Part shown: one piece after another, positions 23,396-35,196 of the stretch
How positions within the stretch are numbered: the stretch's first letter is position 1
How the letters are laid out: every line of letters begins with the position of its first letter
Source of the DNA: Episyrphus balteatus
Lineage: Eukaryota > Arthropoda > Insecta > Diptera > Syrphidae
Reading direction: 5' to 3'
Length of the DNA: 64,000 nucleotides
NCBI RefSeq assembly: GCF_945859705.1
Contig: NC_079136.1
Span: 114,387,028 to 114,451,027, forward strand
The notes under the pieces: generated by a model
Database searches by the model: none
What the model was told of the DNA's origin: nothing
Seen by the model: only the letters and a program-made list of their open reading frames with translations
Position numbers and translations under genes: made by a program

Positions 23396-23830
23396 GGTAA
23401 CCCTATTTAAATTAAAAAATGTTTTTACAAAATTTTTATCGTACTTAAGAATTGGCACCCTATATTATCTTACGCAAAAGAACGCTTAAGATAAAATTTC
23501 CTTTATATTTTAGCGTTTTTGTGTTTAAAAGTGCATACTTTTATCATTTGCAAAGGGTTACCATATTCTAACCTAAGTTTCCTTAAATTATTTTATTACA
23601 TTACATTACATATTAAACTAGTCTGAAGATAAATCTCCGGACTAGAAACACTGCAGCTTCGGAATCTAGGTCCATTTTGCTGATACAACACAAGACATTA
23701 ATACAATTTATTAATTTTTCACTCTGTTTCAACTTTTTTATTGCATTTTTTAAACGTTTTTTTGTTTGACCAATTTTAAAAGGTATGGCGAAAAAAGTGG
23801 TCTGGAAATTGCTATTTAAATAGGGTTGCC
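23396..23830. mobile_element. Short TIR element, GGyAACCCTATTTAAAT
   Basis: GGTAACCCTATTTAAAT at 23396-23412 is mirrored by ATTTAAATAGGGTTGCC at 23814-23830, with one mismatch in 17. A partial internal echo (GGGTTACCATATT) is at about 23558. The 435-bp length and non-coding interior fit a MITE. No convincing target duplication was found. Confidence 0.55.
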
Positions 23831-26563
23831 ACATACAATTTTTAAATTGAAAAAAAAAGAAGATATTTTTTTGATTTTTTTATAAATCTGTAGGTGTTTA
23901 AAAATTTTTTGAATGCTATTAAAACTGTTCCTAAACAAAATGTATACACATTTTTTTTTAGAAAATCACAATTCCTACAAAGTTCCCATAAACAAACTTT
24001 TGATAGATTCCATCAAAGAGTTGCATACGAAAAAACGTTATTTTCAACATTTGACCATAAATATCTTTAAAATGCCAAATTACCCTTGCGAGATGCCAAA
24101 CAAAAAAACCAATATTAACTACCATTACATGGAAACCTCTTTAGGGGATTTTTCAAGAATTTTGTTTTATTTTACCGAAATTAAGAGTCATAAAAAAACT
24201 GATACTGATACTTATTAAATTTATTTGCTAGCAAAAAAAAAATACAAAGGGTCAAAAATCTCCATGGGAAAACTCTTCAAAAAAAATTCCGGCTTCAAAG
24301 TTGACTAGATTGATATTGATAATAAAGCTGATTGATTTTTTTTTCCAAAATTTAATATCATCAATTCCTCAGTCTTGAAAGGCCGCTGTACAAATAAAAT
24401 ATATTTCTTTTAGTTGCAAAAAAAAGGAACCTGCATATAGGTAAGGGAACCTCCTTTTTTTATCTTTTTATCTTGTGTATCTTGTTACACCCACTAGAAG
24501 TTTTTTGAAGATATTCAAAATTCATCCCAGAGATTATTTGTTTATCACAGTCACACACCCGCCGAACTTCCTATTATAGAAGAAAGTATCCCAAAACTTA
24601 CCTTTATTTGCTGACCATACAAAATAATAAAAATAAATAAAAAAAAAAGGAATATGACTTTCAGGCACACATAACCTTTCACCCATTCTCCTCCATAACT
24701 CAGGATTATAACAACAAATTTATTATATGCTTCTGACAAAAAACTTAAGTTCTACTAAAACTCACAAAGGTTAGAACCTGATAAAGCTTTTCCAATAAAA
24801 CATTTTTTATGATATCCATCTTTGAATACAATAACAACAGCAACAACAGAAATCCCCTAAGAACCAATATTAGACTTTAGTGCTTCGAGGAAATCTCAGG
24901 ACAGTAACCCAAAACAAACAAAAAATCGAAAAATTACCACAACAACAATTTAGTGATATGTATATGTGTGTCGAAAAAAAATCGCCATATCAATAAAAAG
25001 GATAGGGGCTGGCTACGCACTAAATTCGATGGACCATAGACAAAACAAAAATTGATACAGTACTGTGCAAATTCTTTTTGTATTCTAGCTCGTAGATGAT
25101 TTTAAGGGGAATGAGAAGAGTCAATTTGATTGAATACCGAAAAATTGGAGAATGGAAAGTTCTTTCTCCTTGACATTTTGACTGTCAAATGTTCCGTTTT
25201 AACTCCAGAGTTGTCGAACTAAGAAAAAACCGTTTGGGTGTCAGTTTTGTCGACAAAACCGCAAGGTTATACTTGGCAAATGCAGAAAAAGCACTGACGT
25301 TCCCACGAATTTTTGCTTCTGTAATAACAAACTGTGAATCGAAAAGACGAGTAAAATATAAAATAAAAAAGATTCTACTTCCTCTACTCTTAATTGCAGC
25401 AGGGCAACGGTAGAACAGAAACTTACATTTCATCAAAATTTGTCTTCTATTACAACAAACTGTGAATTCAAACTTTGATTAATAAAAACGTCCCTTAACA
25501 AAAAAATATTTTTTCACACAACTGTAATTTTCATAATAAAAAAAAACCACAGCTATCAACAATGAAAAAAAAAAGTTATAACCAAAATGTCCTTTGAAAA
25601 GTATTTTTTGATTTACAAAACTAGGCCAATACGGTCCATTAAATCGACTCGTTATAACCCCGTTCAAATAAATCAGTCTACAAATTTATAACTTACACAA
25701 TGAATTCAATTTACGTGCGTTTCCTTTGGGAGATCGGGATGATGATGATGGTTTGGTGGTTATTTTCCTTCTTTTCTGTCCATCTTTTGGTTTTCTATAA
25801 TATATTTTTTACGAACTTTTATTTTTTTTTTCTCCTCTCCTTTCCACCCACTAGATGTTTCCGCAACATTAACCAATCTATTGGTTAAAGTAAAAAAAAA
25901 AAATTAAGGGACGCAAAAAAAAAAAAAACACGGACCACCTCATCGTATCTCAGAACCGCAACAATCCATTCAACCATTCAACTGAGAAAATACATGATGT
26001 AAGTCGGTTAAGTAAAAAAGAAAAAAAAAATCGATAAAAAAAAATAAACCCAAAACGTCGAAAAAAAAACACACTTCTTATCTGAACCAGTAAATCTTCA
26101 TTTTAAATCGATTAACGTGCCGATTTAGATATTTCATTCCTCCATAACTCTTCGACCCTTTAACTAACCAACCTGAACCAACCAACAACGTGTTACCAAG
26201 AACATCACGTTTTGAGATTAAAGTCTTAGATGCAACTTTAACAAACTTAGATAAATTTTTTTTTTTACTTTGTATAATCTTCGAATAATTTTTTTTTTTC
26301 TTGAAAAGTGGAAGTGGTGTAACGGGTTTTAATTAAGACATTTTACTTAGCATTGGAAAAAGGATATTTGTGTTAAATCTTTCTTTTAAAATGAACACAA
26401 AGTGTCTGCGAAAGGAGTAAAAAAATATCCCCAGCACCTGCCTTTTGTTGATTTACTCAAACTGTAGCAATAAATGGTTGCTTTTCGTAGTTAAATTTAA
26501 ATTTTTACACCCATGTGATTTTTCGAAAAAAAAATGGTTTCGAGTGGATTTCGGTTGACATTG
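23831..26563. other. AT-rich spacer, no gene seen
   Basis: A short direct duplication of ACAACAAACTGTGAAT-like sequence occurs at about 25322 and 25452. A GAT repeat lies at 25737. The 101-codon frame at 23913-24218 shows no family resemblance. Confidence 0.45.
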
Positions 26564-26808
26564 ATGCTAATGCTAATGCTAATGCTAATGCTAATGCTAA
26601 TGCTAATGCTAATGCTAATGCTAATGCTAATGCTAATGCTAATGCTAATGCTAATGCTAATGCTAATGCTAATGCTAATGCTAATGCTAATGCTAATGCT
26701 AATGCTAATGCTAATGCTAATGCTAATGCTAATGCTAATGCTAATGCTAATGCTAATGCTAATGCTAATGCTAATGCTAATGCTAATGCTAATGCTAATG
26801 CTAATGCT
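26564..26808. repeat. Perfect (GCTAAT)n hexanucleotide microsatellite, ~41 copies
   Basis: 245 bases of uninterrupted hexamer, followed by a short degenerate edge of ACTAATGCG and GATACTGATAG units to about 26860. Because the unit is six bases, two of the three plus frames stay open (Ala-Asn and Leu-Met repeats) and one minus frame reads Ser-Ile repeats. These frames are artefacts of the repeat, not evidence of a protein. Confidence 0.97.
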
Positions 26809-26869
26809 TTTACTAATGCGTTTACTAATGCTGATACTGATAGCGATACTGATTCTGATTAAGTGCATA

Positions 26870-28359
26870 AAAGTGCCGTCAAATTGAGCAGAAAATTGTA
26901 ATTAACTTTGAAAAAATTCCGACCTCCCTGAAATTTAGTACACTTGTTTATTTTATCATAACACAATAGGTAATTTTAATTCTCATTAATCTGAAGCGTG
27001 CGATATAATTTATTCAAGGACAAGTGCAAAAAATATCGTGTTTTTACTCATTTGAATTTTTTCAAACTTGGAACTAGGACATAACTCTTTAAAAACAACT
27101 AAGCAAATAATAAAGCTGGGAATCAGTTTAGTGTAATTAAAAATTCCAAAAATTAAAACCAAATTAAAAACATTAGTGTCCCGAGATGAGTTTAATTAAA
27201 AAAATCAAATAGAATTCTAAATTCTTCATTTGTGTCCCATTTATTCCACTTTTTATTGCTCTTTTATCTTTGGTGAAAAACAGTATTGCTTGAAATGAAA
27301 ATACTTCTTCCATTCATCAAGTAACAAATTGCTGATGGGTCAGATTCTTATCTAGCATATGACACGACCTCCACCATCAACCAACCGTATCTGAGTTCTA
27401 ACATAAGTTTTCTTCTTTTTCAAAAAAAAAAAAGGATAAAAAAACATCCTCTTATCCTTCACACAGATCATCTAATGCATTCCAAAGACAAGCACTCTTT
27501 AACCTTTTTCAAAATATAGGTACTCTTATGCTCTTCTATGTTTTTTATGAACTCTCTTTCTTTTCTGCTCTCATTGCTGCTTTAAAAGTTACAATGCACA
27601 AAAACGAGTCCTTAAGCAAGAAAAAAAAAATGTTAGACTCCAAAAAAGAAAACCCATTAAATTTCAACGATCATCTGATGATGACCAGTGACCCCAATCT
27701 GTGCCCTTCTGTATCCCAAATCTCCCACCTCCCTTTCACAACCTCTATACCTACTCTAAATCACATAAAAAAGTCGAAGAAGAAGCAACTTCAAAATAAA
27801 AAGAAATTTTTATATTTTCCAACTCAAGGCTAAGCATGTTGGGGGTTTTTATATTTTTCTTCTTTGGTATTAAAGGCGCGCGCTCCACATCCCTAAACAA
27901 AAACACACCCAACTCTCAAATGACAAATGTATACGTGACGACAAGGTACTTGGCCTCAATTATTTTCATTTTTCATTCCTCAAACAGCGCACTCTTCTTT
28001 TTTTGCCTACCATATTTATTCGTCCTCTCTAGGTCTTGTGTATGCCTATGCATCTTTCTTCTACACACTCCCATCATCACCACCGTAATCAACATCATCA
28101 TCGTCCTCGTCATCATCATCATCGTCCTCTTACTGGAATATATCAGGGAAAAAAAAAAGTGAAAATCGCACAGAAAAACGAAAAGAATCTCTTGTGTTGC
28201 AAGGACAACGAGCCAAGAGCTACGAGGCATATAATAATAATACACAAACATCCACACTTTCCTTTCGGTACTTGAATGCAATTCGACAAAATGCATCCTA
28301 AGCACAAAAACAAAATACCTAAAAAAAAATTTTCCATCTGGAATGAAAAACGAGGATGA
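26870..28359. other. Non-coding spacer, less AT-rich toward 27.3-28.4 kb
   Basis: 27.3-28.4 kb has more balanced base composition and ATC/CAT simple repeats around 28075-28130. Overlapping frames on both strands at 27528-28436 are low complexity. No exon is clearly identified. Confidence 0.4.
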
Positions 28360-28635
28360 AAGTTAGGTGTCCTGGGCGTTAGTGGCAATAGGTACACAGA
28401 GAAACGTGCCTTTTGCGAGCGAAAGAATAGGTACACATGGCATGAATATGATGAAAACGAAAGTGAAATAGATGCAGATTCTCATGTCGATGCACGTGAA
28501 GCCCTTAAATCAGGATATATGATTGCCGCACAGGGTCAGAAACGGCCTCGAAAATATTTCGAAAATAACAAAAAACGCTCAGAACTAATGAGCGAGAGGA
28601 ACACTTGTGAATTAATTTCAGGTTTTTTATCATGA
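28360..28635 (+). CDS. Open frame with coding-like composition, possible exon
   Basis: After a TGA at 28357 the plus frame stays open for 91 codons to a TGA at 28633-28635. The only methionines are late, so it is not a stand-alone gene. Composition is charged and non-repetitive, with stretches such as HEYDENESEIDADSHVDARE and QKRPRKYFENNKKRSELMSE, unlike the Phe/Lys/Asn-rich chance frames elsewhere. It could be an internal exon fragment, a processed-pseudogene piece or chance. No pyrimidine-rich acceptor precedes it, and I do not recognise the peptide. Confidence 0.2.
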   Translation, partial: KLGVLGVSGNRYTEKRAFCERKNRYTWHEYDENESEIDADSHVDAREALKSGYMIAAQGQKRPRKYFENNKKRSELMSERNTCELISGFLS

Positions 28636-28716
28636 CGCTTTTTTTCGGAACCCTTTTTTTTTTTGGTAAAGAGGGATAGAGAGATAGAGAAAGAAAGAGA
28701 GGGAAAACAAAAAAAT

Positions 28717-28744
28717 CTAAATTTCATTCGTTTGGCAGGTGAGT
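28717..28744 (+). promoter_or_regulatory. Strong 5' splice donor; weaker recursive-site candidate
   Basis: ATTTCATTCGTTTGGCAG ends at 28738 and is followed immediately by GTGAGT at 28739-28744, a near-ideal donor (CAG|GTGAGT). The upstream tract is only moderately pyrimidine-rich. It could be the end of an untranslated exon rich in GAGA/AAAG (28670-28710) or a third ratcheting point on the same strand as those at 17480 and 35153. Confidence 0.3.
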
Positions 28745-30189
28745 GCCAAAGTCATAGCAACATAAGCGACAGCCTCCTTGAGTCTGAGCACTCGTGGGAA
28801 CAAATTAAAAAGAATTGGGCCACTTTTTCAAGTGCCAGAGCGCACAGAATGCAAATTTTTCATCTGTGTTTTTTTTGGCTTTTTTTTATTTTGTGAAGAC
28901 CCTTTGGCTTTCTACTTTTTTATTAGGTTTAGGTTCACACGTAGTATAGGGTAAGTGCTAGAGGGAAAAAATTTGATTTTGTGGCAAAGTAAGGCTTACA
29001 CGCCCTCTGTCCCGTTCCGTTCTACTTATTCGGTGGTTCTACTTTTGTGCCAGCAGTCTGTTTTAAAATAAAGTGAACAAAATAAAAAAAAAGAAACTTA
29101 TATAGAACAATGTATCCTTTTGTATTTGAAACCTCTCTACATTGTTTTACAGTGGGGCAGATTGTATGAGAAAGTATGTTTAAAAAGAAGATAAGGTAAA
29201 TAAAGAGTGTTGCATACTTTTATGCTATGAATTATCTTTACAATTGTCCAACACTTGAGGATCAACTCTCCTATTTTAGTCTTTATTTTTTATGATTATT
29301 TAGAAAACTAAAAAATTTAATGTCTTTTGGTTTTTACAGTTTTAGATAAATTTAAAAGATTCATTTTCTAAAATTGCATTTGTCCTCTCTCTAAAAATAG
29401 AATATTCAATTTTAATGAAATTGACGGATAATTTAAGGGACATCGACATAGTCTTCATTTCTATTCTTTCGATGTTGTACTTTTACTCCAAAATTAAAAG
29501 GAATATGGGTTAGCGTCTTGTTTCTTAATATTAAAAAATTCAAAGGATCATAATTCATAACAAAACAGTGCAAAATTATTACATATTCTTAGGGATTATA
29601 CAAAATTGTAAATAAATTAAGCAATAGAGAAAAAATATTGCGATAGTTTATATTACATATATTCCGTATTATTATTAGAGATGTGAAATCAGCAGTCTTT
29701 TCCAACATTCTCAAAATTCATCAAATTAATTGCATATTTTTTGGAGTTTTCGCCCAAAACTCTTTTTTTTTTTAATGGAATAAAATTTAATTATTTCCTC
29801 ACAATTACTTTTCTGTTTGTTTAAATTAATTTTGTATTTCAAGTATGAGAGTTCGTAGAATCAGATAAATATTTAGCAAAGGATGCATAAAACTTTTTCT
29901 CAGGATTGTGATCTTGGTTTCACTTCTTAGAAAAAATTACAAAAATAAAAATTGCATAGTAATCTCGTACTTTAAATGCTTTGCAGAAAATATTTCTTAG
30001 AATCATGCACGCATTTTACAAAAGTGAACATTTTAAAAATGAGAATATTAATTGAAAAACAATTTCTCTATAAATTGTATTATATTCAGAGTTTTTCATA
30101 GAAAAGTATATTTTATTTTATTTTGTTTGTTTGTTTTTTTTTTAATAATTGCTAAAAAATAACATCAAAATGTTCCTTTTTATAGCCTC
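28745..30189. other. Spacer, no gene seen
   Basis: The plus frame continuing through the GTGAGT site to 28896 contains a non-repetitive stretch (ECQSHSNISDSLLESEHSW) but no recognisable domain. The remainder is AT-rich. Confidence 0.4.
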
Positions 30190-30640
30190 CAAATGACATT
30201 GCATATTTTTTGCTCTCGGATAAGCTCTTTTATTTCCGCAACTCGTAAAAACTGACTCGTTTTTCCTGTTGCAAATTTCCGTACCTATTATACCATTTTA
30301 AAATAAAAGATTGCATATTCTTAGTATGAAATGGTTTAAAAATGTATTTTAATAACAAATCCTCGTTAAAATTTCCATAATTCTAATAACTTACACTTGG
30401 TGGAACTAATGTGCCGGTGTTCTCAAGTAACGTAATGGTAACATAATATCCTCTTATTTGACAGATATTTTGCATAGTTTTAGGATGAAACAGTTAAAAA
30501 GTAATTTGCTTTGGGTAAATCTTCCAGAACTCTTACAGACTTTGATTAGGTGCTACTGACTTGCTGGTATTCTAAAGTAACCCAATATCCTCTTGCCTAA
30601 CAAAATAATTGCATACTTTTAGGATCGACACAAGTGCGGG
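30190..30640. repeat. Degenerate ~140-160-bp tandem repeat
   Basis: The motif TTGCATAnTTTTAGgAT recurs at about 30311, 30471 and 30608. Between occurrences are matching AATATCCTCTT, TTCTnAAGTAAC and CTTrsTGG blocks. Weaker TTGCATATTTTTTG occurrences lie at 29728 and 30198, so the array may once have been longer. Confidence 0.45.
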
Positions 30641-31846
30641 AGTCATTTTTATATAATATTTTTGGATATCCAATAATTTTAACACTCTAAATCAAATAAA
30701 ACTCAGAATATCCCACTGTTTCTGCTGGCCTTATAACTTCTACACAATGGTGGTTCTGCTGCTGCATTTTTTTGTCACTTTGGCCCAGCCCGTCCAGGAC
30801 TCTTGTGTGCACAATTACTTTTCCTCTGTAGACTTCTTATTATATGAGCTCGTTCTTTCTGGTTTTTTGTTCTCTTTCTGGAACAGAAAGTGACAAGTGG
30901 CGATTGGGTTTTCGGGGCAAAAAACAAAATGAATTCCAGGGACGAAATGGTAAAAGAGCAAAAAATAAAAAAAAAAAAATAAAAAGTAACGTTCCCAAAC
31001 GGATTTCCCATTTTTCCTATGCATTTACGCGCGCTTGTATGTTTCTTATTCATTTTTTTTTTTTGTTTTTCAAAATACAAAAAATAAAAACAACAAGATC
31101 TCCTTCAAAATTCCTACTCTCCTTCTCTCTTCTTGTCTAGTTTCTTTGCTGTTTTCAACGATAATGTGCCATGAAAATGGAATACCGTGTTTTATCAAGA
31201 AGAAGAAGAAGAAGACGAAAAAATATAACGGAAGTATGGCAGGTACCCTGTTAACAAAAAGGGGTGCAGGAGTAGCGGAGGAATTGAGAAGAACTATAAA
31301 CCTAGTCATGATAGTATTTAGCACACATTTTGTTTCACATTTTTCATGTTGTTGTTGTTATACCCTCTCTTATTTTACTCGTCCTTTCTCCCTCTCTGTT
31401 GATTTCTATCTCTCTTTTGCTCTGTCGTTGATCCTTTTCGTGCTGTGTCTTAAGTATGCTGCTTATAACAAAACCAAGGAAGTCATAGGGAAAAAAGTTG
31501 TGTTACAATTTTTATTTTTATGGCTTGAAGCAATCCTTTCAGTTTTTTTTTTTCAGATGTTGTTATTTCTATATGAGAAGGTATTTGTTTTTCTATTTTT
31601 TTGTTATTATTTTGTTTCTCTCTTGTATTTGTGTGTGTCTGTTGAGGAGTGAAATAGTATCCTGCGGCCTTTGATTCGGATATTTGATTTCACTTAGGAA
31701 ATAGTAGCGTTGGATGTTTTTGTTGTTGTTGTTGTTGAATGAAGGAATCTCGTGTTGTGTTTCTTTTTTTTATTTTTTTTAAGTTCAATTTGGAATGATG
31801 TCGGGGTCGACTAAGTTTTGTTTAAAAGCATTTCGTTTGGTTTTTA
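30641..31846. other. Spacer with low-complexity frames, no gene seen
   Basis: A 205-codon plus frame at 31035-31652 is the longest in the window. It is dominated by Phe, Leu, Ser and Lys runs from poly-T and AAG repeats, with no domain, so I do not call it a gene. Confidence 0.5.
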
Positions 31847-31848
31847 TA

Positions 31849-33431
31849 GTCCAGTCATTTTAGATTTGGTTGTATGGAGGTCTGAGAAATAATTCGCAAC
31901 TGCAATTCGGACTAAAAATATGAAAGTACACTAGCACAGGAATTAAACCCCCCATTTTCCGAACAAATGTTTGGACGACTTTAGCCGCCATTTTGTTTTG
32001 AACAGTTTTGCGACTATCGCTTGTAGTTCGGCTAGTTTTGGTCTTAGAGAAAAATGTTATGAGACAAAGTTGTAGCAAATTTTATTTCCCACAAAAAATG
32101 TTAAGTAAGTTTTTATTCTAAAACCTACCATTTAGGAGTTATAATGAATTTCGTAAAATGCTATGCTCACTTATTTTTTATATTCACCATAACTTTTTTT
32201 TTCAAACTTTTATTAAAAAATTGTTGTTATAAAAGTTAAAGAGCTACTAATTATCTATGTTTGTCTCATACTAAGTTTTTTTGTCCGAGTTGCCGTTTCC
32301 TCACTAAAACAAAAATTCAATAAAAAAATTAGCAAAAACAGGGTGAGGGGAGAGTACGATAATTGTGGTGCCGAGATTTTATAACAGTTTTTTGAAGAAG
32401 GGTTCAATACAAGTATTTTTTACTATCGGAAGGGGGGTCTATCTCCCCCCGTTTATGCGGGAGGGGCAGTTTTCTAAAAAAAAACAGCCTAAAATAAAAA
32501 AAAATATTAAAAAACAACGGCAACACTTACAGTTATGAATGATACATTTTTCAAAAGCCACAATTATATGCATTATTGTAGTTTTTAAATGGAGCTATTA
32601 AAATTTACAGTTTTTGAAATAATCGATTAAAAAAAAATTTTTTTTTCCTAAATTTAACTTTGAGATCGATTATTTCAAAAACTATAAATTTTAATAGCTC
32701 CATTTAAAAACTACAATTATGCATATAATTGTGGCTTTTGAAAAATGTATCATTCATAACTGTAAGTGTTGCCGTTGTTTTTTAATATTTTTTTTTATTT
32801 TAGGCTGTTTTTTTTTAGAAAACTGCCCCTCCCGCATAAACGGGGGGAGATAGACCCCCCTTCCGATAGTAAAAAATACTTGTATTGAACCCTTCTTCAA
32901 AAAACTGTTATAAAATCTCGGCACCACAATTATCGTACTCTCCCCTCACCCTGTTTTTGCTAATTTTTTTATTGAATTTTTGTTTTAGTGAGGAAACGGC
33001 AACTCGGACAAAAAAACTTAGTATGAGACAAACATAAATAATTAGTAGCTCTTTAACTTTTATAACAACAATTTTTTAATAAAAGTTTGAAAAAAAAGTT
33101 ATGGTGAATATAAAAAATAAGTGAGCATAGCATTTTACGAAATTCATTATAACTCCTAAATGGTAGGTTTTAGAATAAAAACTTACTCAACATTTTTTGT
33201 GGGAAATAAAATTTGCTACAACTTTGTCTCATAACATTTTTCTCTAAGACCAAAACTAGCCGAACTACAAGCGATAGTCGCAAAACTGTTCAAAACAAAA
33301 TGGCGGCCAAAGTCGTCCAGACATTTGTTCGGAAAATGGGGGGTTTAGTTCCTGTACTAGTGTACTTTCATATTTTGAGTACAAATTGCAGTTGCGAATT
33401 ATTTCTCAGCAAAAGTATAACTTGACTGGAC
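31849..33431. mobile_element. Giant near-perfect palindrome flanked by TA
   Basis: Left arm 31849-32628 and right arm 32664-33431 are reverse complements with only scattered differences, separated by a loop of about 35 bp. The ends are GTCCAGTC and GACTGGAC. TA lies at 31847-31848 and at 33432-33433, consistent with a Tc1/mariner-type target duplication. Matching ~70-codon frames lie in both arms in opposite orientation. They are a by-product of the duplication and resemble no transposase. Inner arms are more similar than outer arms. Confidence 0.85.
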
Positions 33432-33433
33432 TA

Positions 33434-35130
33434 TTAGGAAAATGTGTTTTTTGTTGTTTTTGCTTTTATTATTTAAGTTTATTTTTTTTTACTTTTATTT
33501 TTTATATGATTTCAAGAAGGCTTTTTTCTCGTTTTTTTAAAATATTTTCTTTTTGCCTCATTGAAGTCTTTCGAAGAAATTCTAGATACATAAATACGTA
33601 TGAGTTTGCGTGTGTTTGTGTTGGTACTTTTGTGTTTGTATAGAAGAAGAAGAAGACGTTGATTTATGTTACATCCGGTAGAAAAGATTTTCTATGGATT
33701 TTGTTACAAAAAAAAAAAAACAGATGTTTTTGACAAGCTTTGGGGGTAGATTTAATGTTTGCAATGTTGGAAATTCGTTTTTTTTTATGGATAGTAAAGC
33801 TTTTCGGAAGATTTGGTTTTGATCATCTAAAAGGAAGTTTAAAGTTTTTTTTATGTGTCTTTTCTTAGTTTCGGTTGAACAAAAAAGAAGTTTATTTTTC
33901 TGTTTACTTATTTGTGATAGATCTTGAAATTGTATACACTTTTGGGTAAACTTCATTTTATAGAAAGATTAAAGTTTTTTATTCAATTTGATAAAAGAAA
34001 TGTTAAAAAAAGAATTCAATGTCAAGGGTTGTTAAACATTTTATCATTATTTGAGTGCCATGATTCGGGGACTTATTGTTGATCTCTTTCGCCCTATAAA
34101 ATCAAAATCGCATCAAAGTTGGTAATTTTTTTTTAGCAATTTTCGTTCAAAATACACATATTAAAGATATTTTCACCAGTCACTTATATGAAAACTTCAA
34201 CAAAAAGTAAATTTTGTTAGATTAATTGACACCTTATGAAGTACATGTTAGTTTTTAGTAGTATTACTTATTGATTGATAAAGGTTTATGTCATAAAATT
34301 AAATTCATCGCTGGTAATTACTTTTCCATGAGAATTTTAATGGATTTAAAATATTCCAAAAAGTGATAAAGTTTTACTCAAATTGGCCTTTATTTTTGAA
34401 TCTATTTGGTCATATGCAAGGTGCATTGTTGAAAAAATTCGACTGAAAATGCGATTTCAGCAGTGGAATAGTACCTACATACAAACTCTTTATAGTTAAG
34501 TGTTCGCTTTTTTTCGTTATTCAAAAGCATTTGCTTCTTGTCTTGTCTTCCTCGTCATCAAAATATACTATCAGAATACTACAAAAGTAAACATTTTATC
34601 AATTGACAATAAAATGTTACAAATACGCCACAGTGACCAACCTTCTACATCTGATTGACTTGTATAGGTTCTAAGAAATTAAGTCTTTAGTTCTCTTAAA
34701 GTAATATTTGTAACAAAACTATTTAGTGATAGCTTATAGTAAATTTATACAAAACAAAAATAACAAAAAAAAGCTGTTATATTTTTATAGCGTCAAAATT
34801 AATTATGTGTTGTGTGGTTTTGTGGTAAAATTATAAGATAATAAACTGCCACCTATAAAACATACTATATTATATAGTTTCAATTAGAATAAAGTGTCTT
34901 GAAGACATAAAACATATGCGAATGTTGTTGAAGCAATTTATAAAATTAATTACTCTTACCATAAATTATTACCCATGTAATATTGTATGATACTTTTACA
35001 GTGCTGTGCAAACAATTGTTTGACAAAATGTGCTTTTTTGTGCTTAAAATGTGTCAAAACAATGTTTTCATACTGTTTTAGTTTTTAAAAATAAATATTA
35101 AAGAAAAATATTATTTGATTTTTAACACTT
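33434..35130. other. AT-rich spacer, no gene seen
   Basis: No recognisable feature was found. The minus-strand frame at 33669-33956 is low complexity. Confidence 0.5.
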
Positions 35131-35196
35131 TTTTTTCTTTTTTCTTTTTCAGGTAAGCTTAAAAACAATATTAGTTTCGAAGCACTCAGCGTAAGT
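35130..35196 (+). promoter_or_regulatory. Candidate recursive splice site (ratcheting point) 2
   Basis: A long tract ending CTTTTTTCTTTTTCAG at 35152 is followed immediately by GTAAGC at 35153-35158, and by a perfect GTAAGT at 35191-35196. The pyrimidine tract is almost pure T/C for over 20 bases, stronger than at most ordinary introns. The layout copies that at 17480: fused 3'/5' site, then a second donor after 38 nt (47 nt at the other site). Same strand as site 1 and 17.7 kb downstream, a spacing plausible for ratcheting points in a long fly intron. Confidence 0.6.

Noticed and set aside
26497..26887. Three overlapping 115-123-codon frames (Ser-Ile, Ala-Asn, Leu-Met repeats)
   Set aside because: They are produced by the perfect hexanucleotide microsatellite, which cannot contain a stop in those frames.
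31035..31652. 205-codon plus-strand open frame, the longest in the window
   Set aside because: Composition follows poly-T and AAG repeats (Phe, Leu, Ser, Lys runs), with no domain, no splice context and overlapping frames on the other strand.
31860..33425. Two near-identical ~70-codon frames in opposite orientation
   Set aside because: They exist because the palindrome arms are copies of each other. No resemblance to a transposase or other protein.
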